Shown one piece after another: positions 1-6,729 of a DNA stretch of 15,447 nucleotides (the stretch's first letter is position 1; each line of letters begins with the position of its first letter). The notes beneath the pieces were generated by a model. The model saw only the letters and a list, made by a program, of their open reading frames with translations, was not told where the DNA came from and ran no database searches. Source of the DNA: Sulfurovum sp. (GTDB lineage Bacteria; Campylobacterota; Campylobacteria; Campylobacterales; Sulfurovaceae); contig QNZW01000128.1 of assembly GCA_003978375.1 (NCBI GenBank), positions 1-15,447 of the forward strand, read 5' to 3'. Both the position numbers and the translations under genes were made by a program.

Positions 1-1
1 A

Positions 2-682
2 AAAGTACCAGCAAAATATAAAACGATTAAAAAATTGGTAGTTAAAAGTCCAGCAAAAACAGAAGTACAAGAGATACCAGCTGAGACAAAAACACTTACC
101 GTGAAAAAAATGGTCGCAGAACCAACACTTAAGCAAACATTGGTACCTGCAAAATATAAAACTGTTGAAAAAGAAGTACTTGATACACCTGCATCATTTA
201 TGTGGACAAACGCTGAAACAGGAGCAGAGAAACCATGGAAATCTACAGGTAGACAAATATGTCTAGTAGAGACAGCAGCTGTAACAAAAGATGTAACAAA
301 AGTAGTACTTGATACACCAGCAACAGTGACTGAAGAGACAGTACCAGCAGAATACAAAACAATAAAAGTTGAAAAACTAGTTGCAGATGCAAAAGAGCAA
401 AGAACACCTATAGAAGCAGAGTATAAAACAATTGAGAAAAGTAAAAAGATATCAGATTCTCATGTAAGTTGGCAACGTATTTTATGTCAAACAAATATGA
501 CTAAAGGTGTGATTAAAAAGATTCAAACTGCATTAAATGAAAAAGGATACAGCACTGGTAAACCAGATGGTGTACTTGGACGTGGTACAAGAAACTCATT
601 AGAAAAATATCAAAAAGACAATGGTCTTGCTACAGGGGGAATTACTTATGAAACCCTTGATTCACTTAATATAGAACTTTAA
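2..682 (+). CDS. Peptidoglycan-binding repeat protein, 3' part (5' end outside window)
   Basis: The frame is open to the left edge, so the first in-window TTG (position 35) is not a credible start and the gene begins upstream. The visible 226 residues fall into two parts. Residues about 1-146 carry repeats of the type VPAKYKTI-K-K, spaced 23 residues apart, with a W-x(n)-R-x-I-C element near residues 79-87 and another (W157, C162). Residues about 168-225 look like a PG_binding_1 domain: VIKKIQTALNEKGY followed by a GKPDGVLGRGTRNSLEKYQ segment, the usual helix and G-D-G-x-x-G-x-x-T pattern. Proteins with YKTV-type repeats and this C-terminal domain are known as cell-envelope proteins that bind peptidoglycan non-covalently. 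Exact function is unknown. It is not part of the nuo operon, and it converges on the rhodanese gene. The domain call is fairly sure; the role is inferred. Confidence 0.75.
   Translation, partial: KVPAKYKTIKKLVVKSPAKTEVQEIPAETKTLTVKKMVAEPTLKQTLVPAKYKTVEKEVLDTPASFMWTNAETGAEKPWKSTGRQICLVETAAVTKDVTKVVLDTPATVTEETVPAEYKTIKVEKLVADAKEQRTPIEAEYKTIEKSKKISDSHVSWQRILCQTNMTKGVIKKIQTALNEKGYSTGKPDGVLGRGTRNSLEKYQKDNGLATGGITYETLDSLNIEL
5..439 (+). repeat. 23-residue (69-nt) tandem protein repeat, degenerate
   Basis: Within the peptidoglycan-binding protein, copies of a [VI]-x-A-[KE]-Y-K-T-[IV]-x-K motif start at in-window residues 2, 25 (IPAETKTLTVKK), 48, 114 and 137. The intervals are 23, 23, 66 and 23 residues. 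The 66-residue gap holds a W/C-containing segment in place of the intervening units. A secondary motif, V-L-D-T-P-A, occurs at residues 59-64 and 102-107. The DNA copies have diverged, so this is an old protein-level repeat and not a recent slippage array. It may extend left of the window. Confidence 0.7.
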
Positions 683-706
683 TACTTCTTTTGTGATTAA
701 TCTTCC

Positions 707-727
707 TCTCCCTCTTTATGAGGGAGA
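707..727. terminator. Hairpin between convergent genes, candidate bidirectional terminator
   Basis: A perfect 8-bp stem, TCTCCCTC (707-714) with GAGGGAGA (720-727), encloses a 5-nt loop TTTAT. It lies 25 nt past the stop of the peptidoglycan-binding gene and 26 nt past the stop of the convergent rhodanese gene, the expected place for a shared terminator. Neither strand has a clean U-tract directly after the stem. On the plus strand it is followed by AAATAATC, so it is not a textbook intrinsic terminator. The position and stem strength are the evidence. Confidence 0.55.
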
Positions 728-752
728 AAATAATCTTCAATTAAATTTTAAT

Positions 753-1166
753 TTATTTAACTATATCTGCATGAGCAGTAATGAGTGCATTTATACCACC
801 TTTTACATTTAAAGGGGTAAATCCATTTTTTTCTAAAATACGTGAGGCAGATACAGATCGATTTCCTGTTTGACAATAGACAATAATTTTTTTGTTTTTA
901 TCATTTTTGAGCATAGCTAAATTTTGTGCCAAAGCTTGTAGAGGGATTAGTTGACTATCTCTTAAGTGACCTTGTTTATATTCTTGAATAGTACGTACAT
1001 CTAAGAGAGTGATATTACTCTGTGTTTCCAAAAGAGTTAGTGCATGTTTTGCATCAATTGATTGAAAATTTGTGAGTATCCATCCTTTGGTATAAGCAAA
1101 CCAAAAGAGTAATCCTGCCATGGTTACCCAGTAGAGAATATTGGTATATTTTTTAAAATGAATCAT
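753..1166 (-). CDS. Membrane-anchored rhodanese-like domain protein
   Basis: This 137-residue protein starts at ATG (1166), with AAGGA about 9 nt upstream on the minus strand. Residues about 10-26 form a single hydrophobic helix after a short K-K-containing N-terminus, so by the positive-inside rule the rest should face the periplasm, tethered by an uncleaved anchor. Residues about 36-130 form a single rhodanese domain: LLDVRTIQEYKQGHL (CH2A-like) at 54-68, and the active-site loop C98-Q-T-G-N-R-S104 following IIVY. The catalytic Cys is present, so it is probably an active sulfurtransferase or persulfide carrier; the substrate cannot be read from sequence. In sulfur-metabolising Campylobacterota, periplasmic rhodaneses may handle polysulfide or thiosulfate sulfur, but that role is inference. 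The gene is divergent from nuoA, so co-regulation is possible but unproven. Confidence 0.88.
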   Translation of the reverse strand: MIHFKKYTNILYWVTMAGLLFWFAYTKGWILTNFQSIDAKHALTLLETQSNITLLDVRTIQEYKQGHLRDSQLIPLQALAQNLAMLKNDKNKKIIVYCQTGNRSVSASRILEKNGFTPLNVKGGINALITAHADIVK

Positions 1167-1202
1167 CTGATATTCCTTGTGTTTTAGATTATTTTTTTTA
1201 AT

Positions 1203-1210
1203 ATTTTATC
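1203..1210 (-). promoter_or_regulatory. Candidate -10 element for the rhodanese gene
   Basis: On the minus strand, GATAAAAT lies about 37 nt upstream of the rhodanese ATG in a very AT-rich stretch. No convincing -35 box is visible, which is normal for Campylobacterota housekeeping promoters. The assignment rests on position and composition only. Confidence 0.25.
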
Positions 1211-1300
1211 AATACTTTCTTTGTTTCGCATTGTTACAAACATAAAAACTAATCTTGATACACAATGACTACACAATAGTTTTAATCTATCTTTGGATAG

Positions 1301-1306
1301 TATAAA
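1301..1306 (+). promoter_or_regulatory. Candidate -10 element for the nuo operon
   Basis: TATAAA, in the context GATAGTATAAATTAA, lies 63 nt upstream of the nuoA ATG. It is the best TATAAT-like match in the 203-nt region between the divergent rhodanese gene and nuoA. No clear -35 hexamer is present. A small 5-bp inverted repeat, CTATC-TTTG-GATAG (1287-1300), sits immediately upstream and could be a regulator site or chance. The rest of 1167-1369 contains no ORF and no tRNA-like or other RNA structure I can recognise. A transcript from here would have a leader of roughly 55 nt. Confidence 0.35.
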
Positions 1307-1369
1307 TTAATATTCTGAGGATTCTCTGCACTATTTGGGAATCATGAATTTAACTCGAAGGAAAGCAAT

Positions 1370-1759
1370 ATGACTCATGTAATTACAGAACACCCCTATT
1401 TTGGTGTATTTGTTTTGTTTGCATTAACCGCAATAGCATTTTCAGCAACATTGTGGGCAGCACGTTTTATTTCTAGAAAAATGGCACGGCTCGATACAGA
1501 AAAGCTTAAACTTACTATCTACGAATGTGGACCAGAAGTAACAAAGCAACCTAATACTATCTCAGTACAGTTTTATTTGATAGCCCTTTTGTTTATTTTA
1601 TTCGATGTGGAGATTATTTTTATGTTCCCATGGGCGATTGATTTTAGAAGACTTGGTTGGTTTGGTTTTACAGAGATGATACTTTTTATAGTATTGCTTA
1701 CCATAGGTTTTATATATGCATGGAAGAAAGGAGCACTTGAATGGCACAGCATCAAGTAA
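1370..1759 (+). CDS. nuoA: NADH-quinone oxidoreductase subunit A
   Basis: A small membrane subunit of complex I, at the junction of the membrane and peripheral arms near the quinone chamber. It has 129 residues with three predicted transmembrane helices at about 10-32, 67-88 and 100-118. The loop after helix 1 has the family signature YECG (51-54) and the P-x-x-x-x-x-V-Q-F-Y segment; helix 2 holds the conserved acidic pair in FDVE (78-81). Start ATG 1370 is preceded by AAGGA with a 7-nt spacer. It is the first gene of the operon, and its 3' end overlaps nuoB by 19 nt in another frame, so the two are likely translationally coupled. Confidence 0.97.
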   Translation: MTHVITEHPYFGVFVLFALTAIAFSATLWAARFISRKMARLDTEKLKLTIYECGPEVTKQPNTISVQFYLIALLFILFDVEIIFMFPWAIDFRRLGWFGFTEMILFIVLLTIGFIYAWKKGALEWHSIK

Positions 1760-2283
1760 ATTATGCCAGTACGGCTGGATTACCAATAGCATTAACATCG
1801 GTAGATAAACTCGTAAACTGGGGGCGTTCGAATTCACTTTGGCCACTTACTTATGGTCTTGCATGTTGTGCCATTGAGATGATGGCATCAGGAGATTCAA
1901 GATACGACTTTGACCGTATGGGAACGATTTTTAGAGCCAGTCCACGACAAGCAGATGTTATGATATTAGCTGGAACACTCTCTAAGAAACACTCAGAATT
2001 TGCGCGACGTCTATACGATCAAATGACAGAACCAAAATGGGTAATATCTATGGGGAGTTGTGCCAATACAGGTGGAATGTTCAATACCTATGCTACGGTG
2101 CAAGGTGTAGATAGAATTATTCCAGTAGATATTTATTTACCAGGATGTGCACCAAGACCTGAAACACTTCAGTATGCAATGATGATGCTTCAAAAGAAGA
2201 TACGTAAAGAGTCTGCAAACATGAACAAAAATACCAAACAAGATTTAACACATCAAACAGGCAAAAGAGCGAGGTTAATATAA
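1741..2283 (+). CDS. nuoB: NADH-quinone oxidoreductase subunit B (N2 cluster subunit)
   Basis: This protein carries the terminal [4Fe-4S] cluster N2 that reduces quinone. Of 180 residues, the four N2 ligands are visible: C42 and C43 in [12 protein letters not shown]107 in GSCANTGG, and C136 in LPGCAPRP. The conserved loop [19 protein letters not shown] (54-72) is intact. The last ~25 residues are a lysine-rich, polar tail without obvious domain. Start ATG 1741 has AGGAG upstream with a 7-nt spacer, inside the end of nuoA. The stop shares one base with the nuoC start (TAATG), suggesting coupled translation. Confidence 0.97.
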   Translation: MAQHQVNYASTAGLPIALTSVDKLVNWGRSNSLWPLTYGLACCAIEMMASGDSRYDFDRMGTIFRASPRQADVMILAGTLSKKHSEFARRLYDQMTEPKWVISMGSCANTGGMFNTYATVQGVDRIIPVDIYLPGCAPRPETLQYAMMMLQKKIRKESANMNKNTKQDLTHQTGKRARLI

Positions 2284-3062
2284 TGCGTAAGTATGTACCA
2301 AAAGGCAATGTTCAAAAAAAAGCTTACTATACAGATAGATTTCATGTGGTACCCCGTGTACCTCGCAACGAAGTAGAAGATGCTCATTTTGCTTCAGTTG
2401 TCTCAGTATTAAAGGCTGATATAAAAGAATCATATATGGAATTAGGTCAATTGGTTATCCATATTGATAATAGATCTAATTTTGATGTGATTAAAGTCTT
2501 AAAAGAAGAATGCGGATATACACAGTGTTCAGAGCAATCAGCGGTAGATTATTTGGCACAAGACAATGAATTTGAACTTTTTTGGCAAATGCTTAATGTA
2601 AATGAAGCCAAAAGAGTAAGGGTTGTGTGTCGTTTACCACAAGGTATGGCTATTGATAGCATTGAATCACTTTTTAAATCTGCAAATTTTGCTGAGCGTG
2701 AGATGTTTGATATGTTTGGTATTAAAGTCAATAATCATCCATTCTTAAAACGTATCTTAATGCCAGATGACTGGGAGGGGCATCCTCTTCTTAAAACCTA
2801 TCCATTACATGGAGATGAGTTTGCTTCGTGGTATGAAGTAGATAAAATTTTTGGTAAAGCATATAGAGATATTATTGGCCCTGAAAATAGAGACCCTTCA
2901 AAAATTGATATTGAAGATACAAAACGATTTTCACGTGTGGGATATGAAGTACCATTTGGTGGAGAATACAATAGCGATACAAAAGAAGAGATTGAATATA
3001 GTGATACATTCTTAGTAAACTATAACAAACCAAAATCTAAAACATTAGATGAGAGAAGATAG
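2283..3062 (+). CDS. nuoC: NADH-quinone oxidoreductase subunit C (30-kDa subunit)
   Basis: A peripheral-arm subunit that packs against NuoD and helps stabilise the quinone-site region. It has 259 residues. The complex I 30-kDa signature appears at E138-R-E-x-x-D-M-F-G146, followed by [13 protein letters not shown] (152-164) and HPLLKTYPL (167-175). The C-terminal ~80 residues are a charged extension beyond the minimal ~200-residue domain. NuoC is separate from NuoD here, unlike the fused NuoCD of E. coli. GAGG lies 8 nt before the ATG, which overlaps the nuoB stop by one base. Confidence 0.95.
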   Translation: MRKYVPKGNVQKKAYYTDRFHVVPRVPRNEVEDAHFASVVSVLKADIKESYMELGQLVIHIDNRSNFDVIKVLKEECGYTQCSEQSAVDYLAQDNEFELFWQMLNVNEAKRVRVVCRLPQGMAIDSIESLFKSANFAEREMFDMFGIKVNNHPFLKRILMPDDWEGHPLLKTYPLHGDEFASWYEVDKIFGKAYRDIIGPENRDPSKIDIEDTKRFSRVGYEVPFGGEYNSDTKEEIEYSDTFLVNYNKPKSKTLDERR

Positions 3063-3070
3063 GGGAGAGT

Positions 3071-4303
3071 ATGCAACAAGTACCTAATAAATTAACGCCA
3101 TTTTTTGAAAATTTGAATTTTGAGCGTGATGACAATACAATGGTGATTAACTTTGGTCCACAACACCCATCTGCACATGGACAGCTAAGACTTGTGTTGG
3201 AGCTTGATGGAGAGCAGGTAGTCAAGGCTTATCCAGATATTGGTTATTTACATCGTGGTATTGAAAAAATGGCTGAGAATATGACCTATAATGAATTTCT
3301 TCCTACGACGGATAGACTAGATTATATTGCTTCAACCTCAAATAATTATGCCTATGCGCTAGCCGTAGAAAAATTATTGGGTATAGAGGCACCAAGACGT
3401 GCACAGGTTATACGTACCATGCTACTTGAGCTTAATCGTATTATTTCGCATCTTTTTTTCATTGCTACCCATGCACTTGATGTTGGGGCGATGTCTGTCT
3501 TTTTATATGCTTTTCGTGAACGTGAATATGCAATGGATTTAATGGAAGACTATTGTGGAGCAAGACTTACGCATTCTGCTGTACGTATAGGTGGCGTCCC
3601 TTTAGATTTGCCAAAAGGTTGGATAGAGAATCTTGCAGCATTTTGTGATAAAGTAGATCATGAAGTGGAGCATACTTATGAAGCACTACTTTCTCAAAAT
3701 CGAATTTGGAGAATGCGTTTAGAAGATGTAGGTGTTATTTCTGCTGAAGATGCATTGAACTGGGGATGTACAGGACCTATGCTCAGAGGAAGTGGTGTCA
3801 AATATGATATTAGAAAAGAGGAACCTTATGAACTCTATTCTGAGCTTGATTTTGATATTCCAGTCAGCGATAGATGTGACTCATATGGACGGTATAGACT
3901 CTATATGCAAGAGATGAGAGAATCAACAAAAATTTTAAGACAATTGATGCCTATGTATGCAAAGTCAGACTCACAGCTTATGGCACATGCACCACAATAT
4001 ATCTCTGCACCTAAAGAACAAATCATGACACAAAATTATGCACTTATGCAACATTTTGTACTTGTAACACAAGGAATGAGGCCCCCAAAAGGTGAGGTCT
4101 ATGTACCCACTGAATCTCCAAAAGGTGAACTTGGATTTTATATTAAATCAGAGGGTGAACCTTATGCCTATAGACTGAAGTGTAGAGCACCCAGTTTTTT
4201 CCATACAGGATTGCTTCAAGAAATTTTAGTAGGCACATATATTGCTGATGTTGTAACAATTATTGGAACTACAAATATTGTATTTGGTGAAGTTGATAGA
4301 TGA
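3071..4303 (+). CDS. nuoD: NADH-quinone oxidoreductase subunit D (49-kDa subunit)
   Basis: With NuoB this forms the quinone-reduction site. It has 410 residues, normal for the family. The N-terminal loop [11 protein letters not shown] contains H32 and H36; H36 aligns with the quinone-head-group His of structurally known complexes, and Y85 in DRLDY aligns with the quinone-binding Tyr. The C-terminal [11 protein letters not shown] ending is typical. The family descends from [NiFe]-hydrogenase large subunits, but the hydrogenase Ni-ligating CxxC pairs are absent, as expected. Start ATG 3071 follows AGGGGAGAGT, 8 nt after the nuoC stop. It is the last gene of the compact nuoABCD block before the 91-nt gap. 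Confidence 0.97.
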   Translation: MQQVPNKLTPFFENLNFERDDNTMVINFGPQHPSAHGQLRLVLELDGEQVVKAYPDIGYLHRGIEKMAENMTYNEFLPTTDRLDYIASTSNNYAYALAVEKLLGIEAPRRAQVIRTMLLELNRIISHLFFIATHALDVGAMSVFLYAFREREYAMDLMEDYCGARLTHSAVRIGGVPLDLPKGWIENLAAFCDKVDHEVEHTYEALLSQNRIWRMRLEDVGVISAEDALNWGCTGPMLRGSGVKYDIRKEEPYELYSELDFDIPVSDRCDSYGRYRLYMQEMRESTKILRQLMPMYAKSDSQLMAHAPQYISAPKEQIMTQNYALMQHFVLVTQGMRPPKGEVYVPTESPKGELGFYIKSEGEPYAYRLKCRAPSFFHTGLLQEILVGTYIADVVTIIGTTNIVFGEVDR

Positions 4304-4394
4304 GAACTGTTAAAAAAAGGGAATATATTTACTTTTTTAAATTTGAAACCGAAATACTCGGAACAAAATGTAGCCAGATAGGCAAGGAGATAAA
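4304..4394 (+). other. 91-nt non-coding gap within the nuo operon
   Basis: This is by far the longest intercistronic space in the operon (all others are overlaps or under 11 nt). It contains an A7-G tract (4312-4319) that can pair with C-T6 (4332-4338), a TATATT sequence (4324-4329), and a small CCGA/TCGG hairpin (4349-4361). An AAGGAG ribosome site (4384-4389) serves the next gene. No ORF of note is present. It could be an internal promoter, a processing site or an attenuating leader for the E/F/G module; the sequence does not decide. Confidence 0.45.
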
Positions 4395-4718
4395 ATGAAA
4401 CGTTATGACTTAAGAGAACTTAAGGATAATTTTTATGACAGAATGGTTGAGCTTATTGACAAGGGACTAGCTGTAGATGAAGTAGGTATTTTTCTGTTTG
4501 AAGTGGGTGATTTTTCTTCCATCCAAAAATCTGCAGATGTGATTAGGGCAACAGGAAATGAGTTGATGAACTCATTAAAATTCAATGAAGTTGATTGGAC
4601 TGTTGTGGTAAAAAAATTAAAAGAAGAGATACGTGTAGAACGATCAGAAGCCTTTCTTGCCAAAGAAGCTGAAGCACTAGCCATGAAAGAAATAGCCGAA
4701 GAAGAGAAGGCAGAGTAA
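4395..4718 (+). CDS. NuoE-position subunit, small cysteine-free protein
   Basis: This 107-residue protein sits where nuoE is normally found. Residues 1-~75 form a compact domain beginning MKRYDLRELKDNFYDRM. Residues about 68-107 are a strongly charged Glu/Lys/Ala helix, probably coiled-coil. It contains no Cys, so it cannot hold the thioredoxin-like [2Fe-2S] cluster N1a of genuine NuoE. Campylobacterota are known to encode a short unrelated protein at this locus (in Campylobacter jejuni, Cj1575c, annotated as NuoE), and I infer this is the equivalent. Its likely role is structural or as an adaptor to the following oxidoreductase, since the two genes are separated by a single base. AAGGAG lies 5 nt before the ATG. 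Gene reality is sure; function is not. Confidence 0.8.
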   Translation: MKRYDLRELKDNFYDRMVELIDKGLAVDEVGIFLFEVGDFSSIQKSADVIRATGNELMNSLKFNEVDWTVVVKKLKEEIRVERSEAFLAKEAEALAMKEIAEEEKAE

Positions 4719-4719
4719 G

Positions 4720-6729
4720 ATGTCAAATATTGTATTCTCAACTTGGAGAGATGAGTTTATTGATAATCGCAATAAACCACTTGACGAGTGGAGTGAAACA
4801 GCATTTAAACTCCCTGAGACCTATCATGGAGATACAAAATCAAAAGCATTTATTGGATGGGACGGTGTTGCCATTTTTGATGAAGATATAGATGCTGTTG
4901 AACTTGCAAACCAATATGCTGCACAGTATCAAGTATATTCTGAAGCGTGTGGGCGTTGTGCTCCTGGTAGATGGGGAGGAAGGATTTTGTATGACTTGCT
5001 TGACAAAATTGCCCGTGGTGATGGATCTTATGATGATGTTTCACATATCAAAGAAATTGCAAAAACTATGATGGAAACTTCGAAATGCGAAATAGGAAAA
5101 ACAGTACCCAAACCCATATTAGATTTGATGGAATATTATCAAGATCAATTTGAAAAATGTATTGATTTGAATATACCATCAAAACATTATAATGGCAATA
5201 CCTCATATATTGCTAAAGTGACGGCTCCTTGTACCGATATGTGTCCTGCTAATGTAGATATACCAGCATATATCGAAGGGGTAAGAGATATGGTATTTAC
5301 AGAATCTCTTAGCGCAACAAGACAAACAATGCCTTTGGCACACACTTGTGGAAGAGTTTGTCCTCATCCATGTGAAGATGCTTGTCGTCGTACAAACTTA
5401 GATGAACCAATTTCTATTATGGAGCTTAAACGTATCGGGGCTGATTATGAAACAGATCATGAAATACCTTGGTTACATCCAGTAGATCCAAAGCCACCTA
5501 AAAATGATGGTAAAAAAGTAGCGATTGTTGGAGCAGGACCTGCTGGGCTCACAGCAGCATATTATTTGGCATTAGAGGGGATTCAAGTAGATATTTTCGA
5601 AGAACTTCCTGTCAATGGTGGTGAGGTAGCAGTAGGTGTACCAGAATATAGAATGCCTGTAGATAAATATAATAAAGATATTGATTTTGTACTAACGATG
5701 CCTACGGTAAGTGTGACCAATAACTATAGAGTCACGGCAGATAAACTCAAAGAGCTTGATACTCAGTATGATGCAGTCATGCTTGGTTTTGGTGCAAGAC
5801 TCTCAAAAAAGGTACGTGCAGAAAATGAAAATCCAAAAATGGGTGGTTATTGGGGAGCTATTGATATGCTTGATAAGGTAAACCTATGGCATAAATATAA
5901 TATTGGTGCACCTGCATCAAATGAACTTAAAGATAAAGTAGTGGTTTGTGTAGGGGGTGGATTTACTTCTATGGATGTTGTTAGATGTTCTATTCGTGAA
6001 GGGGCTAAAAAAGTAATTATGCTTTATCGTCGAGATGAAAAAACAATTATTCGCAACACAACCTATGAAGAGTATCATGAAGCAGTAGAAGAAGGGGTTG
6101 AGTTTATTTTCCATTCAGCTATTGAAGAGATTGTAGATGATGGTGAAAATATTAAGAAGCTTAAAGTAAATCGTTTTGAACTTGTACCTAACCCTGATGG
6201 AGGAAGAGCACAATTGGTAAAAATAGAAGATGGCGACTTTGAAATAGAATGTGACTATTTAATCCCAGCAGTATCCCAAGCACTTGATACCCAAATATTA
6301 CCTGAAGAGTGGAATATAGAGATGACGTCATGGAATTCTATTTTAACGAATGGTAAAGACTATATGACTTCACGTGAAGGTATTTTTGCTGCAGGTGATT
6401 GTGAATATGGTCCTATGACTATTGTCAATGCAGTAGGACAAGCACGACGTGCAGCTTCTGTGATAGGTCGTTATATTTATGATGGAAAATGTACATTAAC
6501 AGATGAAGAAATCATGGAAGATCATTTGGCTAAACTTAAAGTCTATGACAAAAATGAAAAAATTACAGGTTGGATGCCAGGTATTCCTCGTCAGGTAAGT
6601 GAAAAGCTTTCAGTGGATGAACGCAAAGACAATCAAAAAGAAGTCAATTTAGGTTTCACAGGAGATGAAGCAATCTCTGAAGCAGAGCGTTGTATGCGTT
6701 GTTATTATATTTCAATGGTGGCAGTATAA
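4720..6729 (+). CDS. NuoF [4Fe-4S]-domain / GltD-type FAD oxidoreductase fusion
   Basis: A 669-residue protein in the nuoF position. Residues about 44-150 match the C-terminal iron-sulfur domain of NuoF: GVAIFDEDIDAVELANQYA, then S-E-A-C77-G-R-C80-A-P-G83-R-W-G, then T-S-K-C123. The third Cys of the NuoF CxxCxxC motif is Gly83. The FMN/NADH Rossmann and SLBB domains of NuoF are absent. Residues about 165-235 are a GltD/DPYD-type domain for two [4Fe-4S] clusters (C171, C175, C210, C214, C218, C222). Residues 267-295 have the FAD motif GAGPAG; GVPEYRMP (307-314) is typical of GltD; a second nucleotide fold, VGGGFTSMD (411-419) with YRR (436-438), should bind NAD(P)H. The FAD-closing motif GIFAAGDC is at 554-561. 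A C-terminal C658-x-x-C661 follows. Probable role: electron exchange between NAD(P)H and the complex I cluster chain through FAD. The stop overlaps the next start (TAATG). Confidence 0.9.
   Translation: MSNIVFSTWRDEFIDNRNKPLDEWSETAFKLPETYHGDTKSKAFIGWDGVAIFDEDIDAVELANQYAAQYQVYSEACGRCAPGRWGGRILYDLLDKIARGDGSYDDVSHIKEIAKTMMETSKCEIGKTVPKPILDLMEYYQDQFEKCIDLNIPSKHYNGNTSYIAKVTAPCTDMCPANVDIPAYIEGVRDMVFTESLSATRQTMPLAHTCGRVCPHPCEDACRRTNLDEPISIMELKRIGADYETDHEIPWLHPVDPKPPKNDGKKVAIVGAGPAGLTAAYYLALEGIQVDIFEELPVNGGEVAVGVPEYRMPVDKYNKDIDFVLTMPTVSVTNNYRVTADKLKELDTQYDAVMLGFGARLSKKVRAENENPKMGGYWGAIDMLDKVNLWHKYNIGAPASNELKDKVVVCVGGGFTSMDVVRCSIREGAKKVIMLYRRDEKTIIRNTTYEEYHEAVEEGVEFIFHSAIEEIVDDGENIKKLKVNRFELVPNPDGGRAQLVKIEDGDFEIECDYLIPAVSQALDTQILPEEWNIEMTSWNSILTNGKDYMTSREGIFAAGDCEYGPMTIVNAVGQARRAASVIGRYIYDGKCTLTDEEIMEDHLAKLKVYDKNEKITGWMPGIPRQVSEKLSVDERKDNQKEVNLGFTGDEAISEAERCMRCYYISMVAV

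Noticed and set aside
4312..4338. A-tract/T-tract stem as an intrinsic terminator after nuoD
   Set aside because: The stem is almost entirely A-T with a 12-nt loop and no U-tract after it; complex I genes continue directly downstream.
6690..6728. A start for nuoG1 39 nt upstream of 6729
   Set aside because: The extra 13 residues lie inside the end of the preceding gene and do not resemble NuoG; ATG 6729 overlaps the stop as TAATG like other junctions here.
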